DNA of 64,000 nucleotides from Centroberyx gerrardi. Its lineage: Eukaryota; Chordata; Actinopteri; Beryciformes; Berycidae. The stretch spans positions 21,499,833 through 21,563,832 of the forward strand of contig NC_136008.1 in the NCBI RefSeq assembly GCF_048128805.1, read 5' to 3'. Under the pieces are notes generated by a model that was not told the DNA's origin, ran no database searches, and saw only the letters and a program-made list of their open reading frames with translations. Below, one piece after another: positions 1 through 12,455 of the stretch. Position 1 is the first letter of the stretch. Each line of letters opens with the position of its first letter. The position numbers and the translations under genes were made by a program.

Positions 1-1489
1 GGACCGACTCCCTCTTTGCTCATTTCCACTGTGGAAATACAATTAGGAGTAATTATAAAGTTCCTCTTCGTATACTGCACAGCGAGTCACAGGCTATTGA
101 GCCACTAGGCTGCTTATTGGACCGAGCATCACTGGCACTAAAAGGGTCAGGGAAGGCTATTAGAAATCATCACACTCTCATTCTGTACTGACGGGGTGAG
201 AGTTGCAGGGGTTTTGTGCTGGTGAAATGACATCAGGGCAATGACGTGCAAGTGTCATTTCCTGTGAGTCAGGCCTGACTCACAGGACTTGGTCTTGTTG
301 CTTTAGTATCGAAATGCAGTGCTGTGTTCCAGTCATATGCTTTCTTAAAGGATAACGCTGGTGTTTTTTAATGCATTTCTTATTGTCAACAAATCCTATG
401 AAAGTAACAAAATCAACAATGTGTTTGCTCTACTCCCGTTACTTTCTGACTTCCCACGTACCGTTTTTAGCCGTCAACCCGGAAGTCATTGGCTCCAATT
501 GTAAGCTAAAAACCTTTAAATACAGCTCACAAAGACATAGTTTCAATTTTTAAAATCGCTAACTGTTACCATGAAAAGTCAGACTGTTGTAGTTATTACC
601 AAATCAAATTCAAATGGGAACAAATTCTTCATTACGCCGGGGACTATTTTCAGTGCTACGGAACTACTTTCCTGAGATGGAAAACGTGTTTACGGTCGGC
701 TTATTAAGTTGTTTGAGGAAAAACTCGGCTGGCCCGGTGCATCGCGATGATGAAATATGCTGCCCAGAGCAACGGCATGGCTCTTTGACGTGTTTTTAAT
801 AGTTTTTTTAATACAATGGAGTTCTATGGCTGCTGGGAGATGGCTTCATTGGGCACCGGCTACATGGACGAGACTTGTTGGCAAAACAAAATCATTGCTG
901 ATTTTGTTATTTTCATAGGATTTGTTGACGATAAGAAATGCATTAAAAAACACCACCCTTATCCTTTAAGGGTGAATATAAATCTGCTTCTTATGTACGT
1001 CTCAGGAAATTGCTCAGCAGTGAGGCGAGTGGCAACTGCATACTCCCCTATAACGTTTTATCCGTCCTATATAAGTCCTCCTGCAATTGGAAGTGCTACT
1101 GTTGAGTCTAAGGTTAAAGTGGTAATCTGAGAGGTCCTTGTTTTTTTTGTTTTATTGTTGACATCTTTGCTAAGTGCTCTTTGCTGTGGTGTTTCTGCAC
1201 TGCACTTTCCAGAGATCACCTGTCAATCAAACAGTGTGTCCAGTACTGGGACGTCTTTCTCCTTGGATTTTCTGTTGATGGAGTCTGAGTTTCTTTAGGT
1301 GGCGCTCTTTTCTTTGCCTGATCAGCCATGGTGGCTATCACTGCTCATGCTAACTACCGAGTTCTTCTATTTATTCCAAACAAAGTCTATTTTGGATTAT
1401 TCTTTTTATAGCCAGTGTGTGAGGTTCTTTTCATCATCTTCCAAAAACAGTGAAAATGTAAAACGCATGTGTGCCAGAGGATTTTTCCC

Positions 1490-1650
1490 AGGAAAGACCT
1501 ACCAGACACTCTGTGTTTTGAACAGCAAATGTAAAAGCTTTCATGAACTGGCTAGAGGTTGAATCACTATTAGGTTATATCAATCAGTGATAGAGAGTAG
1601 AAAAATGGATATTTATTTATATGAAAATGTCACAGATTATTAACACACTA
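1490..1650. mobile_element. Repeat family D copy 1
   Basis: GGAAAGACCTACCAGACACT, GTAAAAGCTTTCATGAACTG and TGATAGAGAGTAGAAAAATG parallel 45360-45640, with about 100 internal bases missing. It lies beside the klhl32-like exon 1674-1781. Confidence 0.6.
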
Positions 1651-1673
1651 TAGTGTCTATAACTCAGGCTCAC

Positions 1674-1781
1674 CTGTCCAGTGTAGGCGAAGTCCAGAGC
1701 GTGCTTCAGCCCCACGCTGGTCACTCCCTGCAGAGTCACCTCGTCCGCCTCACTCTCCACCATACACAGGCTGAACATGGC
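1674..1781 (-). CDS. klhl32: klhl32-like exon: BTB second half
   Basis: Exactly 36 codons, phase 0 at both ends. The acceptor CAG lies at 1782-1784 and the donor GTGAGC starts at 1673. It encodes AMFSLCMVE, the DEVTLQGVTS strand and LDFAYTGQ. The 4.6 kb intron to the previous exon (1782-6363) holds microsatellites and two copies of repeat family A. Confidence 0.87.
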
Positions 1782-3391
1782 CTGAGGACACACAGCCAAA
1801 ACATGGAGGTCAGCTGAGGGAACACCACTTATTCGCAAATATGACCACATATTTAGCACATATGGCATATCAGTGTACCGCAGAGACACAGTGTCTACCA
1901 ACTTTGTTTAAATAACCCTGGGACCACGTCAAACCATTGATATTGCATTGGGAAATGGCAAAAAAACAAAACATGGGCATTGGTGGGGAAATCAATGAGG
2001 GTTTTCTTTTCCAATCCCTAAATGTTGACTTTCTGTAGGCTGCTGATGATTTAATATCTATATATTTCTGAAGCATGAAGGGACTGAGAAATGGGTTTAG
2101 TGTGTGTGTATGTGCTGCACATACAGCATCGTAATTCATCAAAACCTGCTATACGCAAAATACTAGAACCTTCTTTATTGATTTGCCTGCCTCAGACCCG
2201 GAGGTCAGCAGAAATAAATAGCAAAATCAGTACTTCCTGGTATAGAGCCTCTCTCCCTTTCTCTCTCTCTCTTGTTCTCTCTCTTTCTCTCTCGCTCACA
2301 CACACACACACACACAAACAAATGTGCACACCACACTCACCACGCACGTGAAATCAAAGCAGCGGACTAGCCATCTGCAGGCTGACCCTGCTGTGCACAA
2401 GTCCAGCTAGCTGCTCGCTAATCAAAGCTATTGACTGGTGTCACACCATGAGGGGATGACGGAGCCATCGATCAGGGCCGACCAGCAGAGCACAGCGGCG
2501 TGGAGGAGGGTGACGGATCAGATGAGGCCATAATGAAGATCAGCACCTCTATATCTACAATCTGTATCTTCAGTCAGAGACGGCAAGGTTTTGAGGCCTT
2601 TACCCTGCACCGTTTCACAACAGCATCATAGCATTAAGATTGGAATATTTTTTTCCACTGGATTGTCATGGGGCAAAGATACCGCTAAGATAACTTTTTA
2701 AAACTCATTCAGGCCGCTGCAGACCTTTTTTTTTCCCCCCACAGTTCACTTTGAAAAAGAACTTGCCTCAGGTTAGTGATCTAGCCAGCTTCCTATCTCG
2801 AATGTCTTTTTAGTCACACAGCGGCAGTGTGCAGCGCAGTCCCTCCACACTATCTGGACTCGGAGATTGGTGCGTAACAGCATTATGGGCATCAAAAGCC
2901 CTCGGGCCGTCCAGTCGCTGTAACATTTCTATTTGTCACGAAACCGACATCCTTCCTCGCCTTGCTCCCAAAACTCATCAAAATCTCCCTGATTCATACA
3001 CATGAACTTTAACCAGGCGCCGCCCTCCGCCCCCTCTCCCCCGCCCCAGCAAATGGCTCGTCTGTATTGTGAGCGTGATGTGTGAGACAGGGTCGACTTC
3101 AGGCCACGCTGAGTTTTAACCAAAGCCTGTGCATCTCTCCTCAGAACTGAGCTTTGTTGATTCACCGCTGCGCTAATTAAAAATCCACTGGTTGACTGGG
3201 CACAGGCAGGCCAGTGGCACAACCTGGGGTGTGATGGTGGCTGAGCTGTGGTCAGTGTGTGTGTGTGTGTGTGTGTGTGCGAGTAAAACACAGAGAGAAA
3301 GCAAGAGTGGAACACAGAGAGAAAGTGAAAGGGACAGAGTATGTGTGTGACAGAGAGAAATTGCCTACACTCTGCATGTATCCTTCCATGT

Positions 3392-3446
<55 letters not shown>

Positions 3447-6400
3447 GGGAGGTTGAGAGAGGACACCCGGAGAGAGTTTGCAGAGCCGTTCGCCTTGAGC
3501 GCGGCTGCTCCTGACCTTGCTGGAGGTGCGGAGGGGGATGGCGGTGGTGACGGATGGGTCTTCTGACTTGGGATGTACATATAGACCCAGTACAGACACA
3601 CACTGAGCCACAGAGCCAGGCTCACTGCAGTCCCTTCACGCCAAGCTGCTGCAGTGGGTTTGCAGTGCTGCAGTCGGCCTGACCTGCCAACACACATTTA
3701 CGTGTTTCGGCTCTGAGTGATCGTACCAGAGGGGACCTGTGACTCCCTCACACGCCCAGCCAGACATTAAAGTATTCTGCGAGGTTGTTTTCATGTCTGA
3801 GTGGAATAAATGTTCGGCTTTAGGTTTCCTCTAAGGGGATGTGGATGCAGAAACAAGCAGGTAGGTCACAGAAACGGTGGTATCTGACATTGAAAACTCC
3901 TATACCGCCTAGGGCTTGACTGATATGGGTTTCCGAAGGCCGATACTGGTACAGATGGTTTTGGATTGAAGCTGCAACTGCTTGTATTTTGTGCCATTAT
4001 TCAAGGTCTTTAAATTTGACTGTTTTCATGCCGGGAAATTCCCAGAATTTACAAGGACTCAGTGTTTCTCCTAGAATTTTATTCTTGGCAGGGTGGAAAA
4101 TTCTCAGAAACAGCATTTAGACCATAGAGCATTAAGACTCCCCAGAATACTGATATAAGGATACTGATAGGACTACTACTACTACTAATACTAACAATAA
4201 TGATAATAATAATAATGATAACAATAATTACTTATCCATACATATTTGTGTGGAATCCGATCAAAATTTCACATTAGAATCAATTCAGCTCAAGGTCTTC
4301 CCATAGACAGCCACTGTAGTATTGATCAATTAAATAAATATGGAATCAAACAAACTGCGTCATATGCAAACCAACATATTGGTGTAACCCTAATCCAGCA
4401 TTTATCCTGCATCAGCACTGCAGTTGTCACTGCAGGCTATTCTTTCTCAAATGTTGTAAAGAAAAACTAAATAGGCATGGAAAATTGTGGAAAACAGATT
4501 GCTATGAGGTGACTTCAATAGAAGTTGTGTTAAACAGTGCTCTAGTTGTGTGGATGGTACTGAATGTTTTTTGGAGCAAATCCCCAGTTTCCCCTTGGCG
4601 ATCAATACAGATCACCTCAACCCATCAAATCATAGATATGGGAAGGACAGAATGCACAGAATAGTGATCAGCTGCAAGTCATATGGAGCCTATAGTACTG
4701 TATAATCTTGAAAAAGCACTTATTTCATAAAGCAATACCAAAACAATGAGTTCTATGTGGTACTGCTTATATACAATAATATGTGAAATAAGTCTTTTGG
4801 GACAATAATGGCTATTGATACAGGGACTGTCCCGGCTGCAGGCGAGCAGACAGTAATATCTCTCTGTGTGACTAAGAAAGCAGACTAAGACTTATGCATG
4901 TGTGTGTGTGGGCTTGTGCTCTCGTCGAGGGCGGTGTGTGAAGTCGGTGTGATATATTTGGCCATATTTCCCTGAGCTGTCCAGACGCCTTAGTAATGCG
5001 ATGGCATTGGAAGAGGCAGGTGACAGAGTCAGGCCAGCTCCCAGGTAAACAACTCACGCTTGGTCAGGTATCTCATTACAATCGCTCATGTCCGCTAGGC
5101 TAGATAATGTGTTGTAATCACTGCTATGTGTGTGTGGGAGAGAGTGTGCGAGCGAGAAAGCGATGGGAAGAGAGCGAGAGAAAACAACAGTTGCTATTCA
5201 CACAGAACCCTCCGAAGCCCCTCGTCTCCTCAGTAAATGAACTAAATGAAACACAGCAGTGGAGTCAGATGACAAACCCAAGATAATGTTGTTAAGCCCC
5301 CACAGATGAACAGGGGAGCAGAGTGGGTTTTCTTGCTTACTGTAGCAGACTGATCTAATAACCCGAGTGCTGGAACAACAGTGTTGCTTGGCTCAGCTGG
5401 GACTTGAAAGAGCGGCGTTTAAAAATGGGAGCCGGAGAACAAAAGGAGAACAAAAGTGACAAAGGGAGGAGAGGAGTGTGACTCGCCCACCCTCAACTCT
5501 CTGCAGAGAAAGATAAGTAAAAATTACCCCCCCCCCCCCCCCCCCATACACACAGAAGGAATAATCCCTGGGCAACTTGGACATATAATCTGCCTCTCAT
5601 TTTTTTCAAGAGGGATTAATTTCTACTTCCTAATCTGCTCAGTGTCCCTAAATCAAATCTCATCGGTGCCCTTTTCCCTGTGCGGCCCATCTCAGCAAAT
5701 CTCCTCCTGTCTGGCTGTCTGCCTGCATGAATCCACCTCACTGGCTGCTTGTACGCCCACAGCATGCATTTAGAATCACACTGAATGCGCTAAAAGACAG
5801 CATGCAAATGGAAACACTAGGGTTCAGCCGGTTTGAAGGGAGATTTTTGGATTGAAGCTGACGATAGATGATATTCTGTGCCAATATTCTGTATATTTAT
5901 ACCTGACCATTTTCATGCCAAACATTACAGGGATTCAGTGTTTCACGTGTGCGGCTGCGTGGACAAGCCTCTGAAACAGCACAGGGACACTAAAACGCTC
6001 CATTAAAAGCCACAATAATGAAATTCTCCGGGTGGGTTAGCAGCTCCTTAAGGCGGAGGGGAAGCAGGTTTCATTGCAGGTTTTACAGACTGACATCCCT
6101 GAAGATGGTTGTGTAAAATCCTATCTTCACCTACATCATATTGGCAGTGGGCAACATTGCCTTGCTGATATATGATTTTTATTGAAAGGCCAATATCAGA
6201 CTGATATACCCACAAACCAATATACCAGTCTAACGCTAGTAAACACCAAACAAAGCATGTCTCTTATGGACCAATCCAAAACATGTTGCTATCCAGTTAC
6301 AAATTATGTCCACAAAATATTTTTTTTTTCATAATAACAGGTCGAGCACGGTCCAGGACTCACCCGGAAGTAATCGCTGCACGCTGCCAGGACGGCTTTG

Positions 6401-6538
6401 TGAGCGTGGAACTTCTGTTCACCGGCGACCAGGGTGACATCACACAGCAGGCCGTCCTTCCTCTGCTGGTTGAGGGCGGAGAGGACCGAGTCCTGGTGGG
6501 ACTTTGACTGGCAGAGCCTCTGTCCTGTCAGCATCTCC
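1674..6538 (-). CDS. klhl32: klhl32-like BTB-Kelch gene, partial (two coding exons)
   Basis: Two minus-strand exons, 6364-6538 and 1674-1781, join in phase 0 to encode most of a BTB/POZ domain. Seen: an EMLTGQRLCQSKSHQDSVL start, then LLCDVTLVAGEQKFHAHKAV, AACSDYFR at the first junction, AMFSLCMVESEADEV and FAYTGQ at the second donor. This matches the opening of Kelch-like 32, a BTB-BACK-Kelch protein expected to be a CUL3 ubiquitin-ligase substrate adaptor; its substrate is not established. The acceptor at 6539 leaves a one-base phase before GAG-ATG, so a short upstream coding exon (human starts with about ten extra residues) should lie between 6539 and about 10000; I could not find it. The BACK and Kelch exons lie off the left edge. 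Another KLHL paralogue is possible, but the residues fit KLHL32 best from memory. Confidence 0.82.
3254..3444. repeat. Two (GT)n microsatellites
   Basis: There are two GT tracts, about 3254-3280 and 3394-3444; the second is about 25 perfect units. They are separated by purine-rich (GAGA/AAAG) sequence. Confidence 0.95.
3909..4392 (+). mobile_element. MITE-like repeat family A, copy 1
   Basis: It begins CTAGGGCTTGACTGATATGG and ends TGTAACCCTAA, so the termini are imperfect inverted repeats of the CTAGGGTT type. Internal blocks (TTTCATGCC, GATTCAGTGTTTC, TTCCCATAGAC, TAGTATTGATCAATT) recur in copies at 5818, 13682 (inverted) and 21875. A triplet microsatellite (ACT/AAT) sits in the middle, at the same place as in the 21875 copy. 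There is no coding capacity, so it is a non-autonomous DNA element by inference. Confidence 0.7.
5818..6238 (+). mobile_element. MITE-like repeat family A, copy 2
   Basis: It begins CTAGGGTTCAGCCGG and ends CCAGTCTAACGCTAG. It shares TTGGATTGAAGCTG, ATTTTCATGCC, GATTCAGTGTTTC and the CATCATATTGG...GTGGGC block with the other copies. It lies in the klhl32-like intron just downstream (in transcript terms) of the exon at 6364-6538 and lacks the central microsatellite of copies 1 and 4. Confidence 0.65.
6364..6538 (-). CDS. klhl32: klhl32-like exon: BTB first half
   Basis: 58 codons after one split base. The acceptor (TAG) lies at 6539-6541 and the donor GTGAGT reads leftward from 6363. It encodes the LCDVTL strand and the FHAHKAVLAACSDYFR signature of BTB domains. 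The in-frame Met codon at 6532-6534 could serve as an alternative start. Reading the frame further upstream (to 6603) runs into intron. Confidence 0.88.
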
Positions 6539-6615
6539 CTACCGCTACACACACAAGGAGAGGAGATGTGGTTAGGCTGGAGTAGGACTTCTGGATGGGA
6601 CACAACTCTGCTGAG

Positions 6616-6836
6616 ATTTAATAATAATCATAATAATCATAACAAAAATACAACTACTACTATTCTTATTATCATTACTACTTCTACTACTACTACTACT
6701 ACTACTATTATTATTATTACTACTACTACCACCACTATTATCACTACTACTACTATTACTACTGCAACTATTATTGTTACTCCTACTACTGCTACTACTA
6801 TTACTACTACTACTACTCTTACTATTAGCACTATTT
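6616..6836. repeat. Imperfect (ACT)n/(ATT)n triplet array
   Basis: About 220 bases of mixed TAC/ACT/ATT/CCA triplets lie immediately upstream, in transcript terms, of the klhl32-like exon. Reading frames through it on both strands (poly-Thr/Ile or poly-Val) are artefacts. Confidence 0.9.
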
Positions 6837-7148
6837 TACAATGGACTTTTCATCTAAAAAGAAATCTCCAATCTCACAAAAGGTAAAAAAAAAACACAAC
6901 GGGGAAGAAAGTGAAATGCAACACAGAGAAGTGACAGACAGTTTACTAATTCACTAATGGACTGAATAGCCTCTGCCCTCTCCATTATGTCTCCACTGTT
7001 ACAAACAGACATGAAGAAGAAGGTGGACTTTCTGTCCACAAGTCCATGTGTCTGTCCACAGTTTTCCAGTCAGACAATCAGACCCTGTGTATGATAGATT
7101 AGACAAATACACCAACTGCAGTGTGAGTCTGGCAGATTCTGTGACAGA

Positions 7149-7184
7149 TTGACTGACTGACTGACTGACTGACTGACTGACTGA
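7149..7184. repeat. (TGAC)n microsatellite
   Basis: About nine perfect tetranucleotide units. The same motif is much longer at 51348-51417. Confidence 0.95.
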
Positions 7185-9329
7185 ATATGCTGTTGGCTGG
7201 TGTAGCAGCAAATACAGTCTGTTTTCCAACCCATCCTCTGTCCCTTCCCGCTTGTACCAATCCATCAGCATCACGCCACCCTGTCCGTCCAAATCTGTCT
7301 CTGTCCACTTACAGTCCTCGCTGGCTGTCACTCTAAATGCTGTTGTCTGCCAGAGGCTTGCTCTGTCACCTTCATGGTGATGGGGTGTAAGACAGAGGAA
7401 ACATTGTCCGCATGTGTGTGTGTGTATGTGTGTGTGTGTGTGTGGTAGGGGATGGAAGTAGGGTGAATGATGAGTCAGGGTGTTTGTTTGGTGGTTGGAC
7501 TCTGCCTTGGGAGAAAAGGGACAAAATTGCCCAGCTGGATCAGACTGAGGGGAAATGACAGAATTGAACAATCCAGAGAAAGGGAGTGGGATGGAGGGTG
7601 AGAGAGAGAGAGAGAGAAAGGATCGGAAATGGAGACACAGAGAGAGAGTGAGAGTGTGTGGGCCACTAAATTACATACCAAGAATATGGAATGGATGGGA
7701 AAGTGGCTGTTTGTAGATAAAGAGAGTAGAGGCCGCACACTAGGATCTCCATTCATACACCATTATTAAATGTTTCGATCCTGAATGGATCTTCATCAGG
7801 TCAAAATAGTTAATAAAAGTGCTCCCACCCCTTTATATAGTTATTTATATGTAAGTGTCTCTTTATCCACGGTTGCAGAAATAACCCAGCACCACTTTGA
7901 TGTGCATATATCCAAACTGGATGTTTGTACCATGAGCCATGAGTCTCGAGCGTGTATGTATGCATGGAGTGACCGGGGCAACCTACCTGAGGCTAGGTTC
8001 AGAAGGCATGCCCTCAGAGAAGAGATGAAGAGGTGGAGGTGGAGGTGGAGGGGTGGTGCTATGTGGCTCCTGGGGACTGTAGTCTCCTCACTGGGCACAT
8101 ACATCAGCCTGATAGGACAGAAGAGCGCGTCACTTTCAGTCAATCCATCCATTCCACCCAGCCTCGGTGCCACAAAGTGATGCAACCGCGCGCCGAGCTT
8201 AACGGTGACTCTTTTCCCTTGTCACACCTTTGCCAAGTGTCGACTTTGACGCTCCAGGTTTGCTTCTTTTCGAGGCCTTTTCAACTCTACACAGGCGGCC
8301 ACTTCAGAGAAGGCAATAAACAAGCTCAGCACTTCTCAAAACAAGCTGGGAATCCAAATTACACCAAGTCCTTCTGATGTAGCTACAACCTTGACATAAT
8401 GTGCTACACACCTGAATATGATACCCCCCCAGTCTGCTGCGAAATAATACCCAAGCAGTACAAGACTGAAACAGAGGTCAGGTCTGATGCGCTCTGAAAC
8501 CCAAGCCGCTCCGAATACACTGATTGAAACCTTACTCACTATACAGTAAGACGGCGCGGGTCTTCTCTTATAGGCTTGTTTCAAAGAGAGTAAAGCTTGT
8601 GTATATACGGCTGGGCTAAAGTGTAGGCAGGACTGAGTGTACTAGCGCCTACTCTGCGTGCACAGTCCTCAGGGAGATCTACTTATCGATCCATTCAGGA
8701 GTGACCTTCAGACGCTCGGCCGCAGGCAAGACAGTGCTACTGGCTGATGAGAGAGGAGAGAGGGAGCTCCTGGCTGACTCCTGCCTGGACCGGTCAACTC
8801 CAGCCAGCCCAACACAGCCTATTGGGCACTTGCCATACCTTAGCCCAAGTAAGTCCAAATTTGATGTTGTAGTTTTAGGCATTATAATGGAGAGCAAAGA
8901 TCAAGCAAGAAATGTATTTGGAAACCATATCTAAAAACTCACGTAAGGGCAGGAGATTAGGAGCAATATTCCTTCTAAGATAATAGTTTGGTGACCTACA
9001 TGTCTGATAATTTATCACATTGACCAAATCATAATATCTTGTCAGTCATCATTCATTGCTCCACTTTGTCCCCAGAACTGTTCTTGATGTAAGCAGGTTT
9101 GGATGTTTCCATGGCAAATGATGCAGGGACATTGCCCATACCTTTAGGGTTTTTTCTGATTTGACTCTCCTCCAGACACGAGTTTATATCTTTTTTTTGC
9201 TTCTGAAAAGATGAAATATCAGGAAGCTGAATATATTTAGGATCTGAGAAATCACAACAAACAGGCCATTGTTCCCTGCACAGTACTGTAATCTCCAGAC
9301 TGGAAACAACCAGAGAGGTAACTGTTGTC

Positions 9330-9830
9330 CTTTACGCACAAGAGGCAATTAGGATTTACGCACGAATAGCGCGCAGGGCGGACTGGATTGAGGACGAGGA
9401 AGGTTTGGGTTGCCAGATAAGCAGACATCATTCATGCATTCACTGTCACTTTTTTTTTTTATATCTCCCAGCTGTCAAAAGGTCTCCTAGCAACAGGCCA
9501 GCGCCTCGGTCCAGAAACTAAGAGGACGCAGCCTGCAAAGAATAACGTCCGCCGTATCAAACCATAAATCCTGTTGCATGCAACGCAGAGCGCCCCCCCT
9601 CTAAAACGCAGCAAGTCCACACCAAATTACATTGAAAGCACCTTATGGCTATTGCAGGAATGTATTTATTCCCCCTCTTAATGTGCCACAGGCTTACGCA
9701 CCTCATATGAACGTGTTGTGAGCCAGTCCCGTCCCCCTCGGCGGCGCCTCCGTTAGAAATGTCATTTGATGTCCGAGCTTGATCTCTTGTACATCTGCGG
9801 CGGATGGAGAGAAGAGTGCAAAGCCGAGCA
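9330..9830. promoter_or_regulatory. CpG-richer segment, possible promoter
   Basis: Compared with the flanks this stretch has many CpG dinucleotides (for example ACGCACGAATAGCGCGCAGG, CGGCGGCGCC and CTGCGGCGGATGG). It sits upstream of the klhl32-like exons on the minus strand and about 4 kb before the fzd6 start. A 5' exon and promoter of klhl32 is the simplest reading; no transcript start can be assigned from sequence alone. Confidence 0.35.
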
Positions 9831-10050
9831 GATGCGCTCTGTTATCACGGACACTTTATTGGTTACACTGTAGCACCTAAATTGTTACATTGTAACCCCG
9901 CCTCTCCACAGCGGTCACATGAATTTGAACATATAGGGGACACAGCGCCCCTAGGTGGATAATTGAGGAATGGCAAATTGGGTGGGTGTGTGGTGGCGGC
10001 GGTGGTGGTGGTGATGGGGGAAAGGGGGTGGGGGGGCGTAAATATTATAA

Positions 10051-10110
10051 TGACTCTCAAAGTAGGGTCCACCCAGGGGTCCTTGAGAGGGTTCCCGGGG
10101 GTCCCCAGCG
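10051..10110. mobile_element. Fragment of repeat family F (hAT-MITE-like)
   Basis: CTCTCAAAGTAGGGTCCACC and CAGGGGTCCTTGAGAGGGTT resemble the ends of longer copies at 12752, 27458, 53978 and 59512. Only an end fragment is recognisable. Confidence 0.5.
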
Positions 10111-10165
10111 AAATTTTGAATTGTTTAATATCACTGTAATGTAATTGTCACTACTGCTCAACTAA

Positions 10166-10234
10166 CGGCGGAGTAATAGGAACAACATATATATATATAT
10201 GTATGTTGTTCCTAATATATATATATATATATAT
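10166..10234. repeat. (AT)n inside an inverted repeat
   Basis: AGGAACAACATA and TATGTTGTTCCT are inverted copies flanking an AT run, followed by a second AT run. This is a cruciform-capable simple repeat. Confidence 0.8.
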
Positions 10235-10274
10235 TTATAATTTCTAAGCTAACACTGGCACTTTCTCAATGCTG

Positions 10275-10545
10275 AAAATCACTATAATATTCCTACAATA
10301 TCCCTCTATGAACATAAAGTGTGTCCGTGGCACTCAATATTGAGTTTATAGACCTTATCATGCTTTATGGTATTTTTTTATTTTTTTATTTTTTCTTATG
10401 GTATTACTATAGGGTATTCTGTAGCCAATTTTTTTTAACTTATAGTGACTGCATGCTAGGTGAACGTTTTGTTGTGATACTTGTAGTTTCCTTCCAGAAT
10501 TTATTTTACTATATTACTATAGATCTTTTCATAGACTTTTGATCA
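10275..10545. mobile_element. Repeat family B copy (AATATTATAG-type)
   Basis: TCACTATAATATTCCTACAA, AAAGTGTGTCCGTGG and TTATCATGCTTTATGGTATT recur, in the same order, at 26785-27000 in cthrc1 intron 1. It is AT-rich and has no coding capacity. It is probably a non-autonomous element. Confidence 0.55.
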
Positions 10546-11479
10546 ATCTGTGACTTAACTCTGCCATCTAGCGGGATTTAGGACAACTACCAGAAAATAT
10601 GACTTCTTCTTCTCCCAAACATCTCCTCTTCTTTCTGTGTTACCGCAGACAGCACCTCGTATCGGTAGGATGTGAAATAGAGACATGAAATTGCTACATG
10701 TAAAGTTCACGGAGTTCAGCAAGAAAATCAAATAAATCGAAAAGTTGATTTTCTAAAAATCACTAAACCAAAAAATCACTCAACTGTTGTCAACCATTTT
10801 CCCACTTTTTAGGCTACTTTACATTCAGAATTCCAGCTTCCTTTACACGCGTCAGGGACCAATCCTGCATCTGCACATATGCTGCCTTCAAGTGCTCCCA
10901 GTTAGCGTCCGAGCTTGTAAGTCGTAAATACAATTTGTCGGTGTATTCAAGTGCTTTTGGTCGGTCAAGTGTAATACTAATACGAATACTAATACTAATA
11001 CTAATTAAAAAAAAAACTTTAAACAACAGTTGTGTAAAAGCAGAGTTTACAAAGTGCTTCATAAGAAGGCATTACTTGATGAAAATAAAATGGAAAATTT
11101 GCACTGAGATATCTCAATTTGAGAAGTTGTTTCTTCCATTTGTGAGTGTAAGCCCCCCTTAAAATCAGTTTATATATCCTAACTGGTAACCAAAAAGAAA
11201 GTAAACGTGTTTTGGTAGCTATTGTTTTGTGGCAGGCCTACTTCGTGTTACAGCAGCATAACAAAGTTTGGAAATGTGCATGAGATGAGGCATGTGTGTA
11301 TGTTTTATCAGACAAATTTGTTGTGTTACCATTAGTGTCCGAGACCAATTTTCCAAACGAAAAACAAAAACTATGTTTGTTGTTTTTCTTTCAAAATGGT
11401 TCTATTTTCGTTTTACTGTGGAATGTCAAACTGATAAGAGTGAAACGAACCGTCCATATGCTTTTATGTTAATATTTGG

Positions 11480-11649
11480 ATATTTCCGACAGCACTGGAA
11501 GGCAGCATTAGTCCAGAGTCGCCAGACAAGAAAAGACAGAGGGACTCTGCGGGAGTTTATCGCAGGAAACACGCTACCAAATCCCCCAAAGGATTGCTCC
11601 GAAGAGTATCCATGTAGTTACCTGTTAATAAACTCCTGGGAAGTCGAGG
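11480..11649 (+). other. fzd6: Candidate 5' untranslated exon of fzd6
   Basis: This GC-mixed block ends with TCGAGG followed by a consensus donor GTAAGTG at 11650. A good acceptor (a pyrimidine run, then TATTCTCAG) lies at 13201-13209, upstream of the fzd6 ATG, so a non-coding first exon joined to 13210-13639 is plausible. Human FZD6 also begins with an untranslated exon. The left limit is arbitrary and there is no transcript evidence. Confidence 0.3.
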
Positions 11650-12159
11650 GTAAGTGTCTGTGTCTCATTTTCTGATATAGTTTTCAAACTTTGTTGTACC
11701 GAAGCCGATCTGGGCCCGTCCCAAACCACCGACCGAGGCAGGGATGTTTACTGTACTCTCTCCCCGCAGTTGGCGTCTGATTTGTGGGGAAACGGTCGTC
11801 CAGCCCTCGGTGTAGTCTGGAAAACTGCCAGATTTGGACCTGATACATTTAAAAATATTTACAATGTTTACATAATGGACTTTTGGTAAAAAGGGGGTGT
11901 GCTACCATGAACTCGTTAACGACCACTTTACTGTCCTGTTATATAGTTATACCCATGGGCCTATTGGTGATATTTGTCATACAATATTTCCATTGTGAAT
12001 GTTTATTTCCTCCTTAACCATTTGAAAATACACTGTCTTCTTTGCATCTCCCAATATAACCTTGTTGCCTTGCCTTGTTTATACTAAATTCTTTTGGACA
12101 GTTGAAATAAGTTTAGGCCTGCAGTCTGCACTTTTTCAAGGGAATGGTTGCTGTACCTA

Positions 12160-12455
12160 TGAGTAGTGATGTAGGGCTAAATAAAAAAAGGTGGGTAAAC
12201 TGTCATAAGATCATCATAAGGAAAACAACCACATATATAAACAAAAATCAATTAGCCTATAATTTATTTAATCTTAAACGACCCTATCCTCACATAACTC
12301 ACTTCAGTTCAATACTACTTGCCATGATGCATACTGTGCATTTATCTCATAAAGATTTATTTTGGTGTAAAAAAAAAAACAACCCTCTATTCTGCAAATA
12401 TAAAGGATAAACTGAGTTTAAGTTGATTTACTGTCCACTACATCCCTGCCTATAG
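12160..12455. mobile_element. Repeat family C copy 1
   Basis: It carries GTGATGTAGGGCTAAA near the left, AGGTGGGTAAACTGTCATAA, and CCACTACATCCCTGCC at the right. The same ordered blocks occur at 53400-53690 and partly at 17690-17765. The ends are imperfect inverted repeats (GGGATGTAGTGG type). No coding capacity is seen. Confidence 0.6.

Larger units (their letters stand above)
1782..6363 (-). other. Intron of klhl32-like gene with repeats
   Basis: No coding signal is seen on either strand. The intron contains CT/CA runs (2250-2317), two long GT runs (about 3254-3280 and 3394-3444), a C19 run (5527-5545) and two copies of dispersed repeat family A (3909-4392 and 5818-6238). The long open frames around 2929-3697 are microsatellite translations, not genes. 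Confidence 0.7.

Noticed and set aside
2929-3697. Long overlapping minus-strand frames rich in Thr-His
   Set aside because: They are translations of GT/CA microsatellites; frames on both strands stay open for the same reason, and no splice or family support is seen.
6434-6886. 150-codon plus-strand frame rich in Thr/Ile
   Set aside because: It is antisense to the BTB exon at its start and then runs through an imperfect triplet repeat. The minus-strand BTB reading is clearly the real one.
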